Notes: a model not told the origin generated them from the letters alone. A stretch of 64,000 nt of DNA from Gavia stellata (GCF_030936135.1 NC_082596.1:660605-724604), one strand, 5' to 3'; counted from the stretch's first letter, positions 1 through 12,132 are shown. A program made the numbers and translations.

Positions 1-1269
1 GCAGGAATCAGTCAGTCACCTTGTAAGACAAGGATGGACTGTTCCCTGCTACCACAGATCTCCCAGGATGATCTGGTCTTCTTAGGATCCGTCTTCTATA
101 ACTGCTAGAGCAGGCACAGTGACATGATGGCAGCCAGGGCTCAGGTTTTATTTCCACGGGCCCCCAGGCAGCGCTACATGTGCTGTGTGGGAGGGAGGAC
201 TGTATTGCCCTGCACATGGTGGTGCAGCCTCACTAACCTGTATTTCCTTCCAGTGCATGCCACTGATTTTATTACTTTCTTTCTAATCTTCTATCTTCTG
301 CTTCTTTCCAGTTCTCTGGTCTGTGTGCTGTCACTCGTGACCCCATCAGTTTGCACCTTCTTGGGCTTTCCTTTTTCTCCCTGTGTCATCAGTGCTCTGC
401 CAGGACATGTGATGTGCCCCCCATTTCCCCCCCCAGCACACACTCCCCTGTGCTCTGTTGGGACAAACACACTGGGACCCATGCGACATAAGTGTTCTGG
501 GCACACACAGCCGCTGGCATTCGTGCCATAGGAGGAGTGTGATTAAGAAGGTACAGGCACATATCGAGGGGGGCAGGTGGCCAGCAAGGGCTAGATGCAT
601 CTGGGCAGTTTTCCTACCATGCACATGCTATTTTATGGGTGCACTCACCTCTTCAATTGCATATGTTCCAGGGCCTGTGGCAAATAAACCTTTTGTAATG
701 TGCTTGTCCATTTTGCTTCCCCTTTTCTTGTGGTCAAACAAAGGTGCATGCTAACAGGTGGCCAGATACATGTATGCAAATGCACACTAAGAGACTATCA
801 AATGTGTGCACACACACTCACTCATGCCCTGTACTCCCTTGGTCTGCTTCACACATACACACTTCTTTGTAACTACCTCCTGGGCCTTTTCCGTTGGTCT
901 GCTGGGTGTTTCTAGTCCTCTCCTCTTAGCCTGTGAGGAAGGCAGTCTCTAGATGCTGAGGCTCTGAAGGCTAATGCTTCTGGGCACACCATCCCAAATT
1001 GCCCTCTGGAGGCTCCTGCTGCTTCTGCAGCAGTTGGTGTTGGACAGGATCAGATATAGGAGCCTGTTTTAGTCAAAGCTACCCCTATATCAGACTCGTA
1101 GTTCTCCTTGCCAGGGTATGTTCCTGTATCTGTTTCTTTCTTTCCCTGCGCTTGTCTGCTGCGATGTTCATCACCGTCTCCTCCTCCTCTTCTTCCTCTT
1201 CTTCCTCCTCCTCCTCCTCCTCCTCTTCTTCCTCTTCTTCCTCCTCCTCCTCCTCTTCCTCTTCCTCAG
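1..1269 (+). other. SCRIB: SCRIB intron, upstream part
   Basis: I see no exon here that I can support. The stretch is pyrimidine- and CA-rich, with several short open frames but no conserved peptide. It ends in a long pyrimidine tract and an AG at 1268-1269, which is the acceptor of the first SCRIB exon in the window. The exon before that one must lie to the left of the window. Confidence 0.6.
1177..1267 (+). repeat. (TCC/TTC)n pure pyrimidine microsatellite at a splice acceptor
   Basis: About 90 consecutive pyrimidines are built from TCC and TTC triplets. They run directly into the CAG acceptor of the next SCRIB exon, so the microsatellite is the polypyrimidine tract of that intron. Read through, it gives artificial serine or leucine runs. 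I treat these as noncoding because the exon starts after the AG. Confidence 0.9.
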
Positions 1270-1434
1270 ATCCTCAGCTCTTGAAGACAGTATTAAACAG
1301 TACGAGCAGGATCTGGCCAGGAAGCTGTACCAGTCCCGACAGTGGGCACCTGCTCCCGGGGCCAGGCCAGCTCAGATGTCTAGTCCAATGCAGAGTCACG
1401 CCTCAAGAATCCCTGGGTCAGGAAGCCAATCCAG
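1270..1434 (+). CDS. SCRIB: SCRIB exon (first in window)
   Basis: The acceptor is the microsatellite tract plus CAG, and the donor is CCAG|GTGTGC. The exon has one leading base, 54 codons and two trailing bases. The peptide contains [20 protein letters not shown], a charged and probably helical segment, followed by a Pro/Ser/Gln-rich linker. Phase 2 at the end fits the single base that starts the next exon, restoring an Arg codon. Confidence 0.85.
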
Positions 1435-4400
1435 GTGTGCACAGCCCCCTCCCTGCCAGCTGCATGCTCAACAGTCCTGTCTGTATCCCTACATCCTAAT
1501 GCAGTGCTCCCAGCTGTGGCCTGCTGGGGGTAGGGAGGCAATTTTAGTGGTTGCTGGTGTTCGTTTCCCTGAGGTCCCACGGACTACCGACAGTTGTCTC
1601 GATGAGAATGAAGGGGGATGCTGGGTCTGTTTAATTGGGAGAAGGGAGCAGACATTCCTGAGGGCTGAACCCACTTTTTCTTAGCTATTTCATAATCTCC
1701 AGATGGCTGAAGAGGGTTAAGATGCAACACACTGAGAGCACAGAGTAAAGTCCTGAAAACTGATCCTACTTGTTTGAGCCCCTGCAGTTCCTTTCCCAGC
1801 TTCAGTTGCTCTCTCCTCGTGTATGGCACCTCTGGAAAGGCCTGCAGCTTCTCAGTGCATTGATGCTTAGCTCTAGGCTCTGTCTGATCAAGACATATGA
1901 TGGCATGTGTGTTTCAGGATGACCGCAAACCAAGCTGTTCTCCTCTCCTACTTTGAAAGTCTGTCTGCCTCAGGGAACCAAGGGTGCTTAGTTTCACCTT
2001 TCTGCACTCAGCCTGTTGACTGTGGTCTGGCTGCTGGGCGCAGAAGGCAGAATTATCTCTTATTGAGAAGGCAATGTCTGATGTCTTTTTCTCCCTCCCT
2101 CATTTCTGAGGCAGGATGAAATCACTTGAACAGGATGCTCTTAAAGCCCAAATGGTTATTGCCAAGTCTAAGGAGGGGAAAAAACGGAGCACACTGGAGC
2201 AGCTGGCAGAGTCACCTTCACCTGTTCCTACCCCATCACCAACACCACTGGAAGGTACTGTATAGCTCTCTCTATCTCTGAGGAAAAAAGTTAATGCTTC
2301 TCTAGCTTAACTGGCTTGAAAGCAGACTGTTGAAAGCAATTTCCTCCTTTAGCCTAGATTGGAAGGTCCTTTGGGGCATATGGGCCTGATCTATGGCAAA
2401 CGTGAGAGAACATCTGAAGTATGGTTCCAGGGAACCAGAGCAGAAATAAAACCAGCATAATGACTTTTTAAAAAACAGGAAAGAGGCATTTGTTCTGAGA
2501 AGGCAGTGTCTTTCCTGAGCATAGTCTTCTGTCACACTTAAATGCTGCTAAATGGAAGGGGCAGATTCAGGGAAGTGTTGCATATAATACAGCCATTCAC
2601 TAAATGCTTTTCTGTCATCTTTTGCAGATTGCAGTTCCAGAAACGTCACTTCACCAGGAAGGCTGGTATGACATACTTCTGCTTGCCTTTGTTATCTCGC
2701 CTATAATCCTGGGATTTCTCGGTTACTCAACTTGGGTGTGACTGTGCATCTGAGCCATGGGATCCCTACTTAAATACTTAAGCCAGGTCTGGCTGCATGA
2801 CATACAGAATTGTGAAGAGGTTACAGTGGATGGAGCTCTGCCATACCCATTGCTAGAGGCATCTCCCCCTCGTTTTCAACTACGATGTAAAATCTGTTTT
2901 CTGTTTCCCTGTTTTATTATTTCATCCTTTTCTTGGTTCTTCATTTCCGTGTTCAGGAAGCCTTTCACTTCAGAGACTTTGGCCCTTGTTTCATCAACAG
3001 CATAAAACTGAGAACTTAATCTGAAACCAGCATTTTCCTTTTCCTAAGCACTGTATAAATGCAACAGGACATTGTTGCAGAGAACAGTCAAAATTAGTAA
3101 GACAGACAAACAGAAGAGTGGGAGCAGCTGCACAGAGAGGGGACCTGATTTTCCCCAAGGTCACTCAATACAGCCAAGCCTGGATTGAAATCCTGACTGT
3201 GCTACAGCTATCAGGAATCTTGCCACAAATTTTCCCACGAAAATAGGTTTCCTACCTAACTTGGTGTGCATGTACATTTTACTGGAGCACATAATGTTTT
3301 CTCTGCAACTTGGAACCCTTGTCCTCACACCAGAACAGCTAAAAAGACAATGTCCCAGAGACGCCTCATTTTCAGAGGCTGTATCCAGGCACTCTTGGCA
3401 CTAACTGAGAATGACACTCTGCTTCTGCTTTTATGTCTGTGTAGATTGCTTAGCTGCTGCTGGTTTTCCATCCGTTTCTCTCCCCTTACTCTCTCTTCTC
3501 TGTTTCTTCTCTTTTGCTGTCCCTTCTAGTCCATGTCTGAAAAGAAGTTTGACTACCGGGAATTTGCTGCTATTCCTTCCTCCAAACCCGTTTACGAAAT
3601 CCAGGTATAAACTGCATGCTGAACCATCTATGAGATGGGTTAGGGCTTGATTTTGATGGAAGTGCCTGCCGCACATGAAGCGATGGCCTTCAGAGCAGAG
3701 GTTGAATGATTTGAGGAAGTCCTCTTCAAAGGCCCTGTCTGTGTGGGAGGCAATGACAACCAGCCATGCTGTATAACTGAGGGTTTATTGGAAACTTCAG
3801 TCAAGTGGAATGGTGAAAAAGTTGGTCCAGATGGTTTTAAAATTAATGACAAAAGCTTTGCAAATATAAAGCAGCTACATCTTCACCTTAATTGATCCTG
3901 AAATATTTTTAAGTGAAAGATGAGAACTAAAAGGGAAGAAAAATCTATAGAAATGATTGCCAACAAATTGCAAATTGGAGCAAATGTTAACTTCAAACTG
4001 GAATGTATCCAGCATCCTGCCCGAGAAGCAGCTGTGGTGACAATTCTCATATGTTGTAACTCTGCTGTAGATGAACTGTGAAGTAATCATGTGGTAAGAG
4101 AACACCAAGTTTCGAGGGTGAGCGCCATGGCGAGGTGGTTCTCCTTCCTAAAAGAACCTAATTTCATCTAAGCTGCTTTGTCACAGAATCACAGAATGGT
4201 TGAGGTTGGAAGGGACCTCTGGAGGTCATCTTGTCTGACCCCCCTGCTCAAGCAGGGCCACCTAGAACCAGTTGCCCAGGACTGTGAACTGCCTTTCTCT
4301 TAGTGTCTGGGTTAGTCTTTAACTGATTGCATTTCTGACAGCTGATTTGAGCAGATACTGTATGTATGTAATTTTTTCTTAGGGTTTTGGGTTTTTTTAG

Positions 4401-7400
4401 TTTTATATAAACACAATGAAGCAGATACCTGCAGTTACATTTGTGTTGTGTGCGGAGAGCTAGCAAGTACTGACATGTTGGTCTTTAACTTGCTGTCATG
4501 ACACAAAGATTCCAGGTCCAAGGTGTCATCCCCAAAGCCAGGCTGACTTCAGCAGAGTTGCAGTTTGAGGATTCTCAGGCAGTTATATATGATTTGATGC
4601 ACACTGTTGGCTGACTCCTTTCACTGGTGGTATTGCTCAGCCCTTGGTAGTCACTCATCTTTTTCTCTAAGAATCCTTTCCCTTTTGGGGTGTGCACCTG
4701 TCCAGGTTCTGTGCCAAGTGAGTTAGAGGGCTGGCCACTCAAGCCCCAGTGGCAGCTCTGGACTACCTGAGTTTCCCCAAGCCTCTGTTGAGGTCACAGT
4801 GCAGCACTGGGTCTTCATGCAGCTGAGAAGGTGCCTCCAAAGGAGGCTACACCTCCAAATCATCAGGCAGTTCCTCTGGACCTCTCTCAGCAGTGCAGTA
4901 ATTAAGAGACCATATTTCTTCCTGGCCATAGTCACACAACTATGTCACTCACTTTGGATCAGTGCAGTGCTATTTGGCTGGGCTGTGTTCCTCAGCAATG
5001 CATGCCAAAGTCATCACAGCCCCCTGTGCTCTGCTCTCTGCTGTTCATGAAGAGCATGACTTCCAGCACACATTTGCTTTATTTCACAGAATCACAGGGG
5101 TTGGAAGGGACCTCTGGAGATCATCTAGTCCAACCCCCCTGCCAGAGCAGGTTCACCTAGAGCAGATTGCACAGGAATGCATCCAGGCGAGTTTTGAATA
5201 TCTCCAGAGAAGGAGACTCCACAACTCTCTGGGCAGCTTGTTCCAGTGCTCTGCCACCCTCAAAGTAAAGTTCCTCCTCATGTTTAGATGGAACTTCCTA
5301 TGATCCAGTTTGTGCCCGTTACCTCTCGTCCTGTCACTGGGCACCCCTGAAAAAAGACTGGCCCCATCCTCCTGGCACCCACCCCTTCAGTATTTCACAG
5401 AATCACAGAATCACTGAGGTTGGAAAAGACCTGTAAGATCATCAAGTCCAACCATTAAGAAGCATTAATAAGATCCCCCTTCAGTCTTCTCTTCTCCAGA
5501 CTAAAAAGACCCAAGTCCCTCAGCCTTTCCTCATAAGAAAGATGTTCTAGTCCCCTGATCGTCTTTCTAAAACACTAAATCTTCATTTCTAAAGCACTAA
5601 ATGGCTGAGATAATCTCCCCCTCTTTTCTGCCTCCTCCAATTTTGCTGCTTGCACAAGGTGGGCAAGTTTATATGGAAAAGAGGGCTTCTTGCACTCTCA
5701 CAGCTGTGAAACTTCCCTAAATGCTTTCCATATAAGTATATAGAGCTGCCATCCTTTATCCTACAACTAAAGAAAAATTAAGCTACTCCTCACTTGTGCT
5801 CTTGAGCTGAGCAAGATGACGCCTAAAAGATAGATTTTGATCAGTAGTGGCCAGAACTTTCAGACTAGTTTGGCATTATTAAACTTGTGGAATACTGAGC
5901 TCCTCTGAAACCCTATCCATGCATTTGTATAGCTCAGAGAAGTGTTGAGCTCAGTGTAACTACTGGGTACAAACCTAGAAAGAGTAGCAGAAGTAAAAAA
6001 TGCAGCCACTTTTGAAGTAAACAGAATACCTCAACAGCATCCTTTGACCTTTGTATCCTTGAAGCACTACATACAGCTAGATTAAACTCTATTTCAGCAA
6101 ACGAGTAGGGCTTGGGACATTTATGTCTGTCCCGGGAGTCGTCCTGATTTTCAAGCCACCTCAAGTTCATGATCACAAACAAAGTTGTTTTCTCATGGTG
6201 TTGTCACTCTGGTCTGATGAGCTACAGACAGCTCTGGTTGTTGGAATGGTCTTCATTTTGTGAAGGCTTTAAAATTAGCAGGAACTGGTGGAGTTCCACG
6301 ATTATCACTTTTAGCGATTTCTCCAAAGGTGTCTCTGCCATCTGTTGGGATGTAACTGCTTCCTATCCCACACCAGTTCTCTATACACACCTGAATGTAA
6401 AGAAGAAAGTTGATTTTACAGAAGAAGCTAGGCCTGGGAACAGTGCAGATGCAGAATTAGGATCCAGGCCTCTCAAGGAAATGTAGCTCATGTCTTTGCT
6501 CTCCTCCCATGTTTCTACTAATTTTCTGTAGTCTTCACTCTTTCTGCCTTTCATGTCACTTCCTATCCTCTCCTCCTTACGCACACAAAGTAAAAGGAGG
6601 GGGGCTCTGAGGTGCAGACACACACCTCATCCTGCAATTCAGGCAATGGGCTGCTTGACGTTAGCACAAAGGATTAATGTTGTAATCCTGTGCAATCACT
6701 GAGGGTCATGCCTCAGCTCCTGTATTACCAACACCTTTGAGGGCAAAAGGTTCTCTGTAGTGCGTTGGAAGGCTGGAGGTGGGGAATTACCTGGCACTCG
6801 TGTTACAGAGGTGCATGCTCACGTCTTCTGTTCTCTTCCAGTCACCTGATGCAGCTGATGACTTCAGATACATAGATGACAGAAATAACTCAGGTAAGCT
6901 CATGGCCAAAGTCATCTTTGTACGACTTGCTTCTCACCACGGTTCTAGAGGGTTCCCCTTTGCTTGCTTGTGGAATCAACCCTGAGGATTTCAATTTCTT
7001 GCTGCTTGAAGCAATGTCCTGTTTTGTCCATTCTAGATTGAAACCTCCAAACTCGCCACGTTCAGTTTTGGGTAGGATATTTGCATTGTGCTTTAATGAT
7101 GGCTTATTTGCTGAGAATGGTGTGTAACAAGCATGCCTGGTTTTCTTCCAGTTTTGCGTTCTGGAATAAAGAGTGGTAGGAAGTGGGTGGGAAGTTTTGG
7201 CCTCTGTGACCTGCTGTAAGTGGGTAACATCCATTGTTCAGGATCTGCCTTGTGCCCCTTTTGCTAGAGCAAAGACTCTTGCTGCTTGCAGCAGGCAGAT
7301 GCAGATAAATTCATCCTTGAGAGCATTTGGGTGCTTGAGTACCCAGGTGACTCTCCAAGTCTACGCTTGTGGATCTGAGTGCATGGTCATCTAAATATTA

Positions 7401-10400
7401 ATTAAAGCTTCGTCTTCTCTATCTCTTCAGGCTGTCCTGGCTATGGTATGTCTTTCTGTCCCCAACTATAATAGACAGGCTCAGACTATCTCCCACTTTG
7501 TTCTAGGTGGCTGTAGTAGTAGTGTGGCGCTCAGCAGGACCTGTCTGCTCCTTAGTAGTAGTACTTCTGTTTCCTTCAACAGTTGATGCTGGTTTTCTTC
7601 TACCTGTTTTGCAGATATTTTTTCCCCCCTTTATTTTATACAAGGAACAGCTTCTCTCTCACTTTTATCTTGGTAAATCTCTCTGAGTAAAGGCTGCATT
7701 CCAGACAGCTGATCCATGTACGGGTCATTTCCAGAAGGAGGTTCTGCTGCAGAGATACTCAAGAAAAACTTACTTTCCTAAGAACAACATTTGTTCTTCA
7801 TCCCTCAGAGTAAACCTCTCAACCCTGCATTACTCTCTTGAGGTAGTCCATTCAGTCAGTGTACATAACTAGGAGGTCGCTGAAGGGTCAGGAAATAATG
7901 AGCAATTGCTTAGGGGCTTCAGACCTCACTATTGCCTGTCATTGGTTTGGGCCCTCAAATAGAATAAAAGCCATAAAGAAGAGTGTGGTGATCTATCAAG
8001 AGTTTTTTAACCCAGTCCTTAGTCCTTAAGTAAACCTTAAGTCACCACTGTATGAGGCTGTGATGTCTGTGAGGCACCAAAAAAATGTAGGTGTTCCAAA
8101 ATCAGTTTGGAAGGATAGCAGATGAAGATGCAACTAAGCTCTTTTGGTACAAAACAAAGCTCTCAAGTTTTTCTTAGGTTGTTCCCCCCTCCACCCCCCA
8201 TCTCATTCTTCCAGGCAGTGTAGCATTCCAGCCAACATACAGATTTTTATTTTTTTTTTTACATAGATTCTGCCAAGTTATAACATCTGTATGAGGAATT
8301 TAAAAAATCCTCCTTTTCTGCATCAGTTCCAGCCTCCTGCTAGGCCTGCCTTTGTCTCTTTTCAGATATTCTTCTCAGAACATGTGGAGAAAATATTTGG
8401 AATAAAATATTTCTCTGGGAAAATACTTGAGAATTGGAGTGATTTTTACTTGCATTTTTCTTTACCGTAAAAGGAAAGGAAACCAGTTACCAAAGATGGA
8501 AGGAGTACATGCTGAACTAGTTCAAAACAACACTACGTGTGTGCATTCTCCTCCTGTGCCCCCCCAGCCCCAGATCCATTTGCAACTCCCAGCACTTCAG
8601 GCACCAGTTTGACATCTCCTATCAGGCCTTTCACTTCTGTGTGTATTTAATACAGCTTTAAAGAGATCTAATTGCTACATATAGTGACACCTTTTCTCTG
8701 GACACCTCTACACACCCTGGGATTTTAATCAGAATTATTCTGATCATGGACTTAGGGCTTTTTGATCATATGGTAAACTCCTAAGCATTTCCTCAACTTT
8801 GTGCTAGAAAAGCATTGTAACAGAACTCCAAGGATTTCTTCCTGCTGAGTACAGGAAATTGTTAGCTATCTCTCTTCTGAATGTGTTTCAAAGCCCACCA
8901 TTTTCTTCTTGTCCATTGCAGATGGGCTCTGCGAAACAGTTTTCTCCGTTCTCAGGTCTGACTTCATGGTCATCATCTTTAAAATGTTTTTAAAAGCATT
9001 TATTCCAAGGTTTTCAAGAGGCCATGAAGTTATAGGACTACATAATAGCATTTTTAGGGTGGAACCGTGCTATGTGTTTGCTTTATGACATAACTTTTCC
9101 AGATCACTTAGAGCCGGGGTCTTTTGCTTTCCAATGTTATAACCATCAGGTTTCAGAAATACACCCTTGATAACTTTGTATTGCACTTATTACTGGATAC
9201 CTACTTATGGTATGTAAGAAACTACTTTTGTCCTCATGGTCTTTGTCCACTTGGGATGTCTAACGTCTACAGCAACTTACACAGAAAAGGTATCTTTTTA
9301 CCCTACACTGGAATAATCACTGCTGTATTATTGGTTTTATCTAGGACTCAGCTCAGCAACTCATATACACATAGGAATGCAAGATGACCTCTCTACCTTC
9401 TTGTATTGTTAATTTATACCCATCCATCCTTTTTAGCCACATCTCTACTCTAAAGACTTTTTATATGCGATTACATTTTATATGCGATTGGGATTATATT
9501 ACTTTTATTGAGCTTAAGCATCATCCAATAGCATGAAAATAAACTTCCTAAGTCAGCATGAGGTTCTGGCTAGTCCAGTATTGTGTCAGATGTGAGCCAC
9601 TGGGAATACCGAGAAAAGAGCATAAAAGAAGAAAAGCACAAAGTGTTTCCTTCTAGAATACTACTCCAGGCTACGACAATCTGTGTTTTAGCACTTTCTA
9701 AGCCAGAGGCCTTTAACTTTAGAGTTGTTTATTTCTTTCTTGACTCTATTCACATTTGCAGTGAATTTCACCTTTTACATCATTGCCCAGGTAACTCTGT
9801 AAAATCCTAATACCATTTTTTGTAGTTGAGTTTCATTTGACTACCCTGATACACAGGTTGGTATCATCAGCAGTTTCTCTCAATACAGTCTTCATCACTT
9901 CTATTCCTCATTAGTTACCAAATACTGACTCTAATACAGATAGCTGCTCTATGTTGTGATAGCAGGTAATATCTTCCTGCACTTTTTCTGTGTTTCAACT
10001 AATTTACCCACTACAGGACATGTCGTTTTACCCCATGGCAGCTTGTTTTTGTTAAGAGCTTTGGCTGAGGAACAATCAAAAGGTTTTTTAAAAAGTTCAG
10101 TATGTTGTGTTGAGATCACTTAACTTGCATGTTTGACGGGTCCTTTGGCAAATTCTAGTCTCAGAGGGTCTAAAAGGAATGACTTGCCTCTAAGCCACAT
10201 TGCTTTCCTCCCCCACCCCCACCCCCCATGTGGATTTTTATCTGCATGTGTCCATGCCTTTCTTTTATACCTGTTTGCCTTGTTTGGAAGTCAGTCATCT
10301 GCCTACCAATCCCAGTATCCTTTCAAGATGTCAGATTTCCACTACATTCATTTGGTTCTGAGGCCTTTTCAAACAACAGGTTAATGCTACAGTTAATAGT

Positions 10401-11541
10401 TCAGGAGGGCTTCTGAATTGTAACTACTCATACTTGAGTACTGTAACAAGGGAGATACTGCATCTTGGAGTCTGGCTCTAGACCAGAGGGAGGGCCACTG
10501 GGTACAGCTCAGCAGACTGTGCACCTTTCATCTGATACAGCTCCATAGATTTCTGTATTTCAGGTTCTCTGCTACATTCGAAGACTTTAGAGAGGCTTCT
10601 CATGAGCCAGTTTGCACTTGAAGTGAAAAATCTGTGGTTTTGTGGAACTTTTTCCTTTTTACACAAGTATCTCACAATAGTTGCTCAAGCCAAATTATCC
10701 CAAAGGGCAGATGTTCCAGGTGTATGTCAAGGCACACCAGATAAGCTCTACCAGCTCCTTTCAGGAGGGTAAGGAGCTACTGTAACAGCAGTATACTTTA
10801 GATGCAGAACACATCCTAAAAGGCCTGAGACCAAGTTAACTGAGAGTCTGCCCTGCCCGAGTATCTTTCCTGGTGAGTTCTTTTGGTGAGGGACACAAGT
10901 CACAATGTAGATTTACAGAAAGGACTTAGCTGTCTAACTTCAACATTAAACAAAGCCAGAATGCTCACTTCTCTCATATAGCTATGGCATACCATACTGG
11001 CAGTCAGGCTGGTCTTTAGTGCATGCTACTCTGTTGAAACTAGTGAAGTGTTTGGAGTGCTAGCATACACCTGAGTCCTTTCAGTGTTCTTGATTTTTCC
11101 GAAGGCTTGGCACTTCCCGTAATTTTCAGTGAATTGTGGGTGTTAGGGACAGTTGTCTTCTCATGCATGTGACTTCCTTCCCAGAATCCACAGTAGTCAG
11201 TACATGAACTACAGATCACCTGAAAGTTCTGAGCACAGGATTACTGTAAATAGCTAAGACTTCAGTGCTATCTCAAATTCAGCACCTGGGTATACCCTTA
11301 TGTCCACGTTAACTCTATCAGCTATATACTTAACCTGGCACTTTCTCTTAAAACCTTAACTTTTCTTGTCTACATAGTTCCCCAGGAGCAGGATGGGCAG
11401 CAGCCAGAGGAAGAGGAAATGTTAATAACACGTGATTCATCAACACCTACTTCATCAGCACTTGAAGAAATGGCCCTGTACAGCAGCAAACGCAAACTCC
11501 GACACAGCCGGCGCAGTTTGGAGGCTGCTGTCCCTACGTAG
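1270..11541 (+). CDS. SCRIB: SCRIB, C-terminal part of Scribble planar cell polarity protein (8 exons)
   Basis: Scribble is a cortical LRR/PDZ scaffold of epithelial basolateral junctions and synapses, and part of the Scribble-Dlg-Lgl polarity module. Only the tail downstream of the LRRs and PDZ domains lies here. The exons are 1270-1434, 2115-2254, 2628-2665, 3530-3604, 6842-6893, 7152-7175, 7431-7445 and 11378-11541. Every junction has GT-AG and matching phase, and together they make 223 codons plus TAG. I recognise the gene from the conserved block [26 protein letters not shown] followed by VYEIQSPD, which closely matches the human SCRIB C-terminus. The human tail also has PQEEDG, a cysteine-serine-serine stretch, an RR-rich stretch and a VPS end; here these are PQEQDG, YSSKRK, HSRRSLE and VPT. 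The family is about 1,630 residues in human, so most of the gene is to the left. Confidence 0.95.
2115..2254 (+). CDS. SCRIB: SCRIB exon with coiled-coil-like segment and SP/TP repeats
   Basis: The acceptor is GAGGCAG and the donor is GAAG|GTACTG. The peptide starts [20 protein letters not shown] and ends with alternating Ser-Pro and Thr-Pro dipeptides ([12 protein letters not shown]). These are candidate proline-directed phosphorylation sites, which is inference only. The exon ends in phase 1. Confidence 0.92.
2628..2665 (+). CDS. SCRIB: SCRIB 38-nt exon
   Basis: The acceptor is TCTTTTGCAG and the donor is GCTG|GTATGA. The exon codes for the start of the conserved VTSPGRL motif seen in the human SCRIB tail. 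It enters in phase 1 and leaves in phase 0. Confidence 0.93.
3530..3604 (+). CDS. SCRIB: SCRIB 75-nt exon with the most conserved tail motif
   Basis: There are 25 codons in phase 0 at both ends. The peptide [20 protein letters not shown] followed by VYEIQ is nearly identical to human SCRIB and was the decisive evidence for naming the gene. The acceptor is CCCTTCTAG and the donor is CCAG|GTATAA. Confidence 0.97.
4184..4300 (-). repeat. CR1 LINE 3' end, SCRIB intron
   Basis: The tail CACAGAATCACAGAATGGTT, followed by a GGTTGGAAGGGACCTCTGG-type sequence, is the reverse complement of a CR1 3' terminus. The copy is short and 5'-truncated, as is usual for CR1. Confidence 0.9.
5086..5575 (-). repeat. 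CR1 LINE 3' region interrupted by a second CR1 tail
   Basis: The segment 5086-5394 is a CR1 3' region with the landmarks CTCTGGGCAGCTTGTTCCAG and CTGTCACTGGGCACC. At about 5395-5455 a second tail of a different subfamily begins (CACAGAATCACAGAATCACT, then GGTTGGAAAAGACC). The older element resumes at about 5456 with AAGATCCCCCTTCAGTCTTC and fades near 5575. This is a nested insertion in a SCRIB intron. Confidence 0.85.
5576..6841 (+). other. SCRIB: SCRIB intron, no further feature seen
   Basis: This is AT-rich intronic sequence between the nested CR1 copies and the 52-nt exon. Short open frames exist on both strands, but none has a recognisable peptide or splice-site pair. Confidence 0.5.
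6842..6893 (+). CDS. SCRIB: SCRIB 52-nt exon
   Basis: The acceptor is GTTCTCTTCCAG and the donor is a consensus CTCAG|GTAAGC. The peptide [17 protein letters not shown] continues the conserved IQSPD motif of the previous exon. It ends in phase 1, the phase shared by both microexons and by the terminal exon. Confidence 0.93.
7152..7175 (+). CDS. SCRIB: SCRIB 24-nt microexon
   Basis: The acceptor is TGGTTTTCTTCCAG and the donor is GAGTG|GTAGGA. It encodes VLRSGIKS across phase-1 borders. Because it is a multiple of three and symmetric, it can be included or skipped without changing the frame. It is short and has little independent support beyond its splice sites and phase. Confidence 0.7.
7431..7445 (+). 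CDS. SCRIB: SCRIB 15-nt microexon
   Basis: The acceptor is CTATCTCTTCAG and the donor is CTATG|GTATGT, both good. It adds GCPGY in phase 1/1. Joined to the next exon it reads PGYVPQEQDG, which aligns with the SPGPQEEDG stretch of human SCRIB. This supports it as real despite its size. Confidence 0.72.
7446..11377 (+). other. SCRIB: SCRIB last intron (3.9 kb)
   Basis: It starts with GTATGT and ends with CTACATAG. It is AT-rich, with no CR1 copy that I can see and no supported exon. Its length contrasts with the 255-nt intron that separates the two microexons. Confidence 0.7.
11378..11541 (+). CDS. SCRIB: SCRIB terminal coding exon
   Basis: The acceptor is CTTGTCTACATAG, and the TAG stop is at 11539-11541. 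The peptide has an acidic patch (QQPEEEEM), a Ser/Thr-rich linker and a basic end ([19 protein letters not shown]). This is the same layout as the human C-terminus. The intron before it is about 3.9 kb. Confidence 0.94.
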
Positions 11542-12103
11542 AAGATCTGATGCACCTGGGCGATGGAATAGCCCAGCACAGGGCTTTTGAGCTTCCTGTG
11601 CTCCAGGGACAGCACTGGACTGCCCACACTGCTGCCTCCTGGACTCTAGATGGGAACTGAGCACCCCAGGGAGCATTGTGGTCAACTAACTTCCTTTAAG
11701 GCTGTGATCCGCCCTCTTTTCTCACCCAGTAATGCACTGGGGCATGTCCTAAACAAAATGGGACAACAGTAGACTTATTGATGGCAAATTGAGAGGAGGT
11801 ATGGGTAGGACAGTGGGCAGCTGCAGCTTGTTAGCCTGTAAATATTGTGTGTGGGGGAAGGGTAGGACAGGGAGAACATAGGAGTGTGAGAGTGTGTTGG
11901 GCTCCAGCTGTTATTTCCTCAACTTGGATTTTTTAGTGGTTAATATGGGAGCTTCTACTCTGGTATGAATTAGAAGGAAGGTCCAGCCTGCCTTTGCTCC
12001 TACTTAATTTCCAGTCTTTTGCCAAAAAGCATCTCCTTCCACCTCCCGCACCACGTCACCTCACTTTCTTTTGGGAGCATGTGGAAATGGGTAGCTTGGA
12101 GGC

Positions 12104-12132
12104 AAAAAAAAAAAAAAAGAAAAAAAAAAAAA
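12104..12132 (+). repeat. A-tract in the SCRIB 3' UTR
   Basis: There are 28 A residues interrupted by one G, at 12119. A run of 15 T lies 940 nt downstream (13074-13088) and could pair with it in the mRNA. Confidence 0.9.

Noticed and set aside
999-1499. A 166-codon frame with a long serine run
   Set aside because: The run is the translated TCC/TTC microsatellite, which lies in the intron just before a SCRIB acceptor. The real exon uses another frame.
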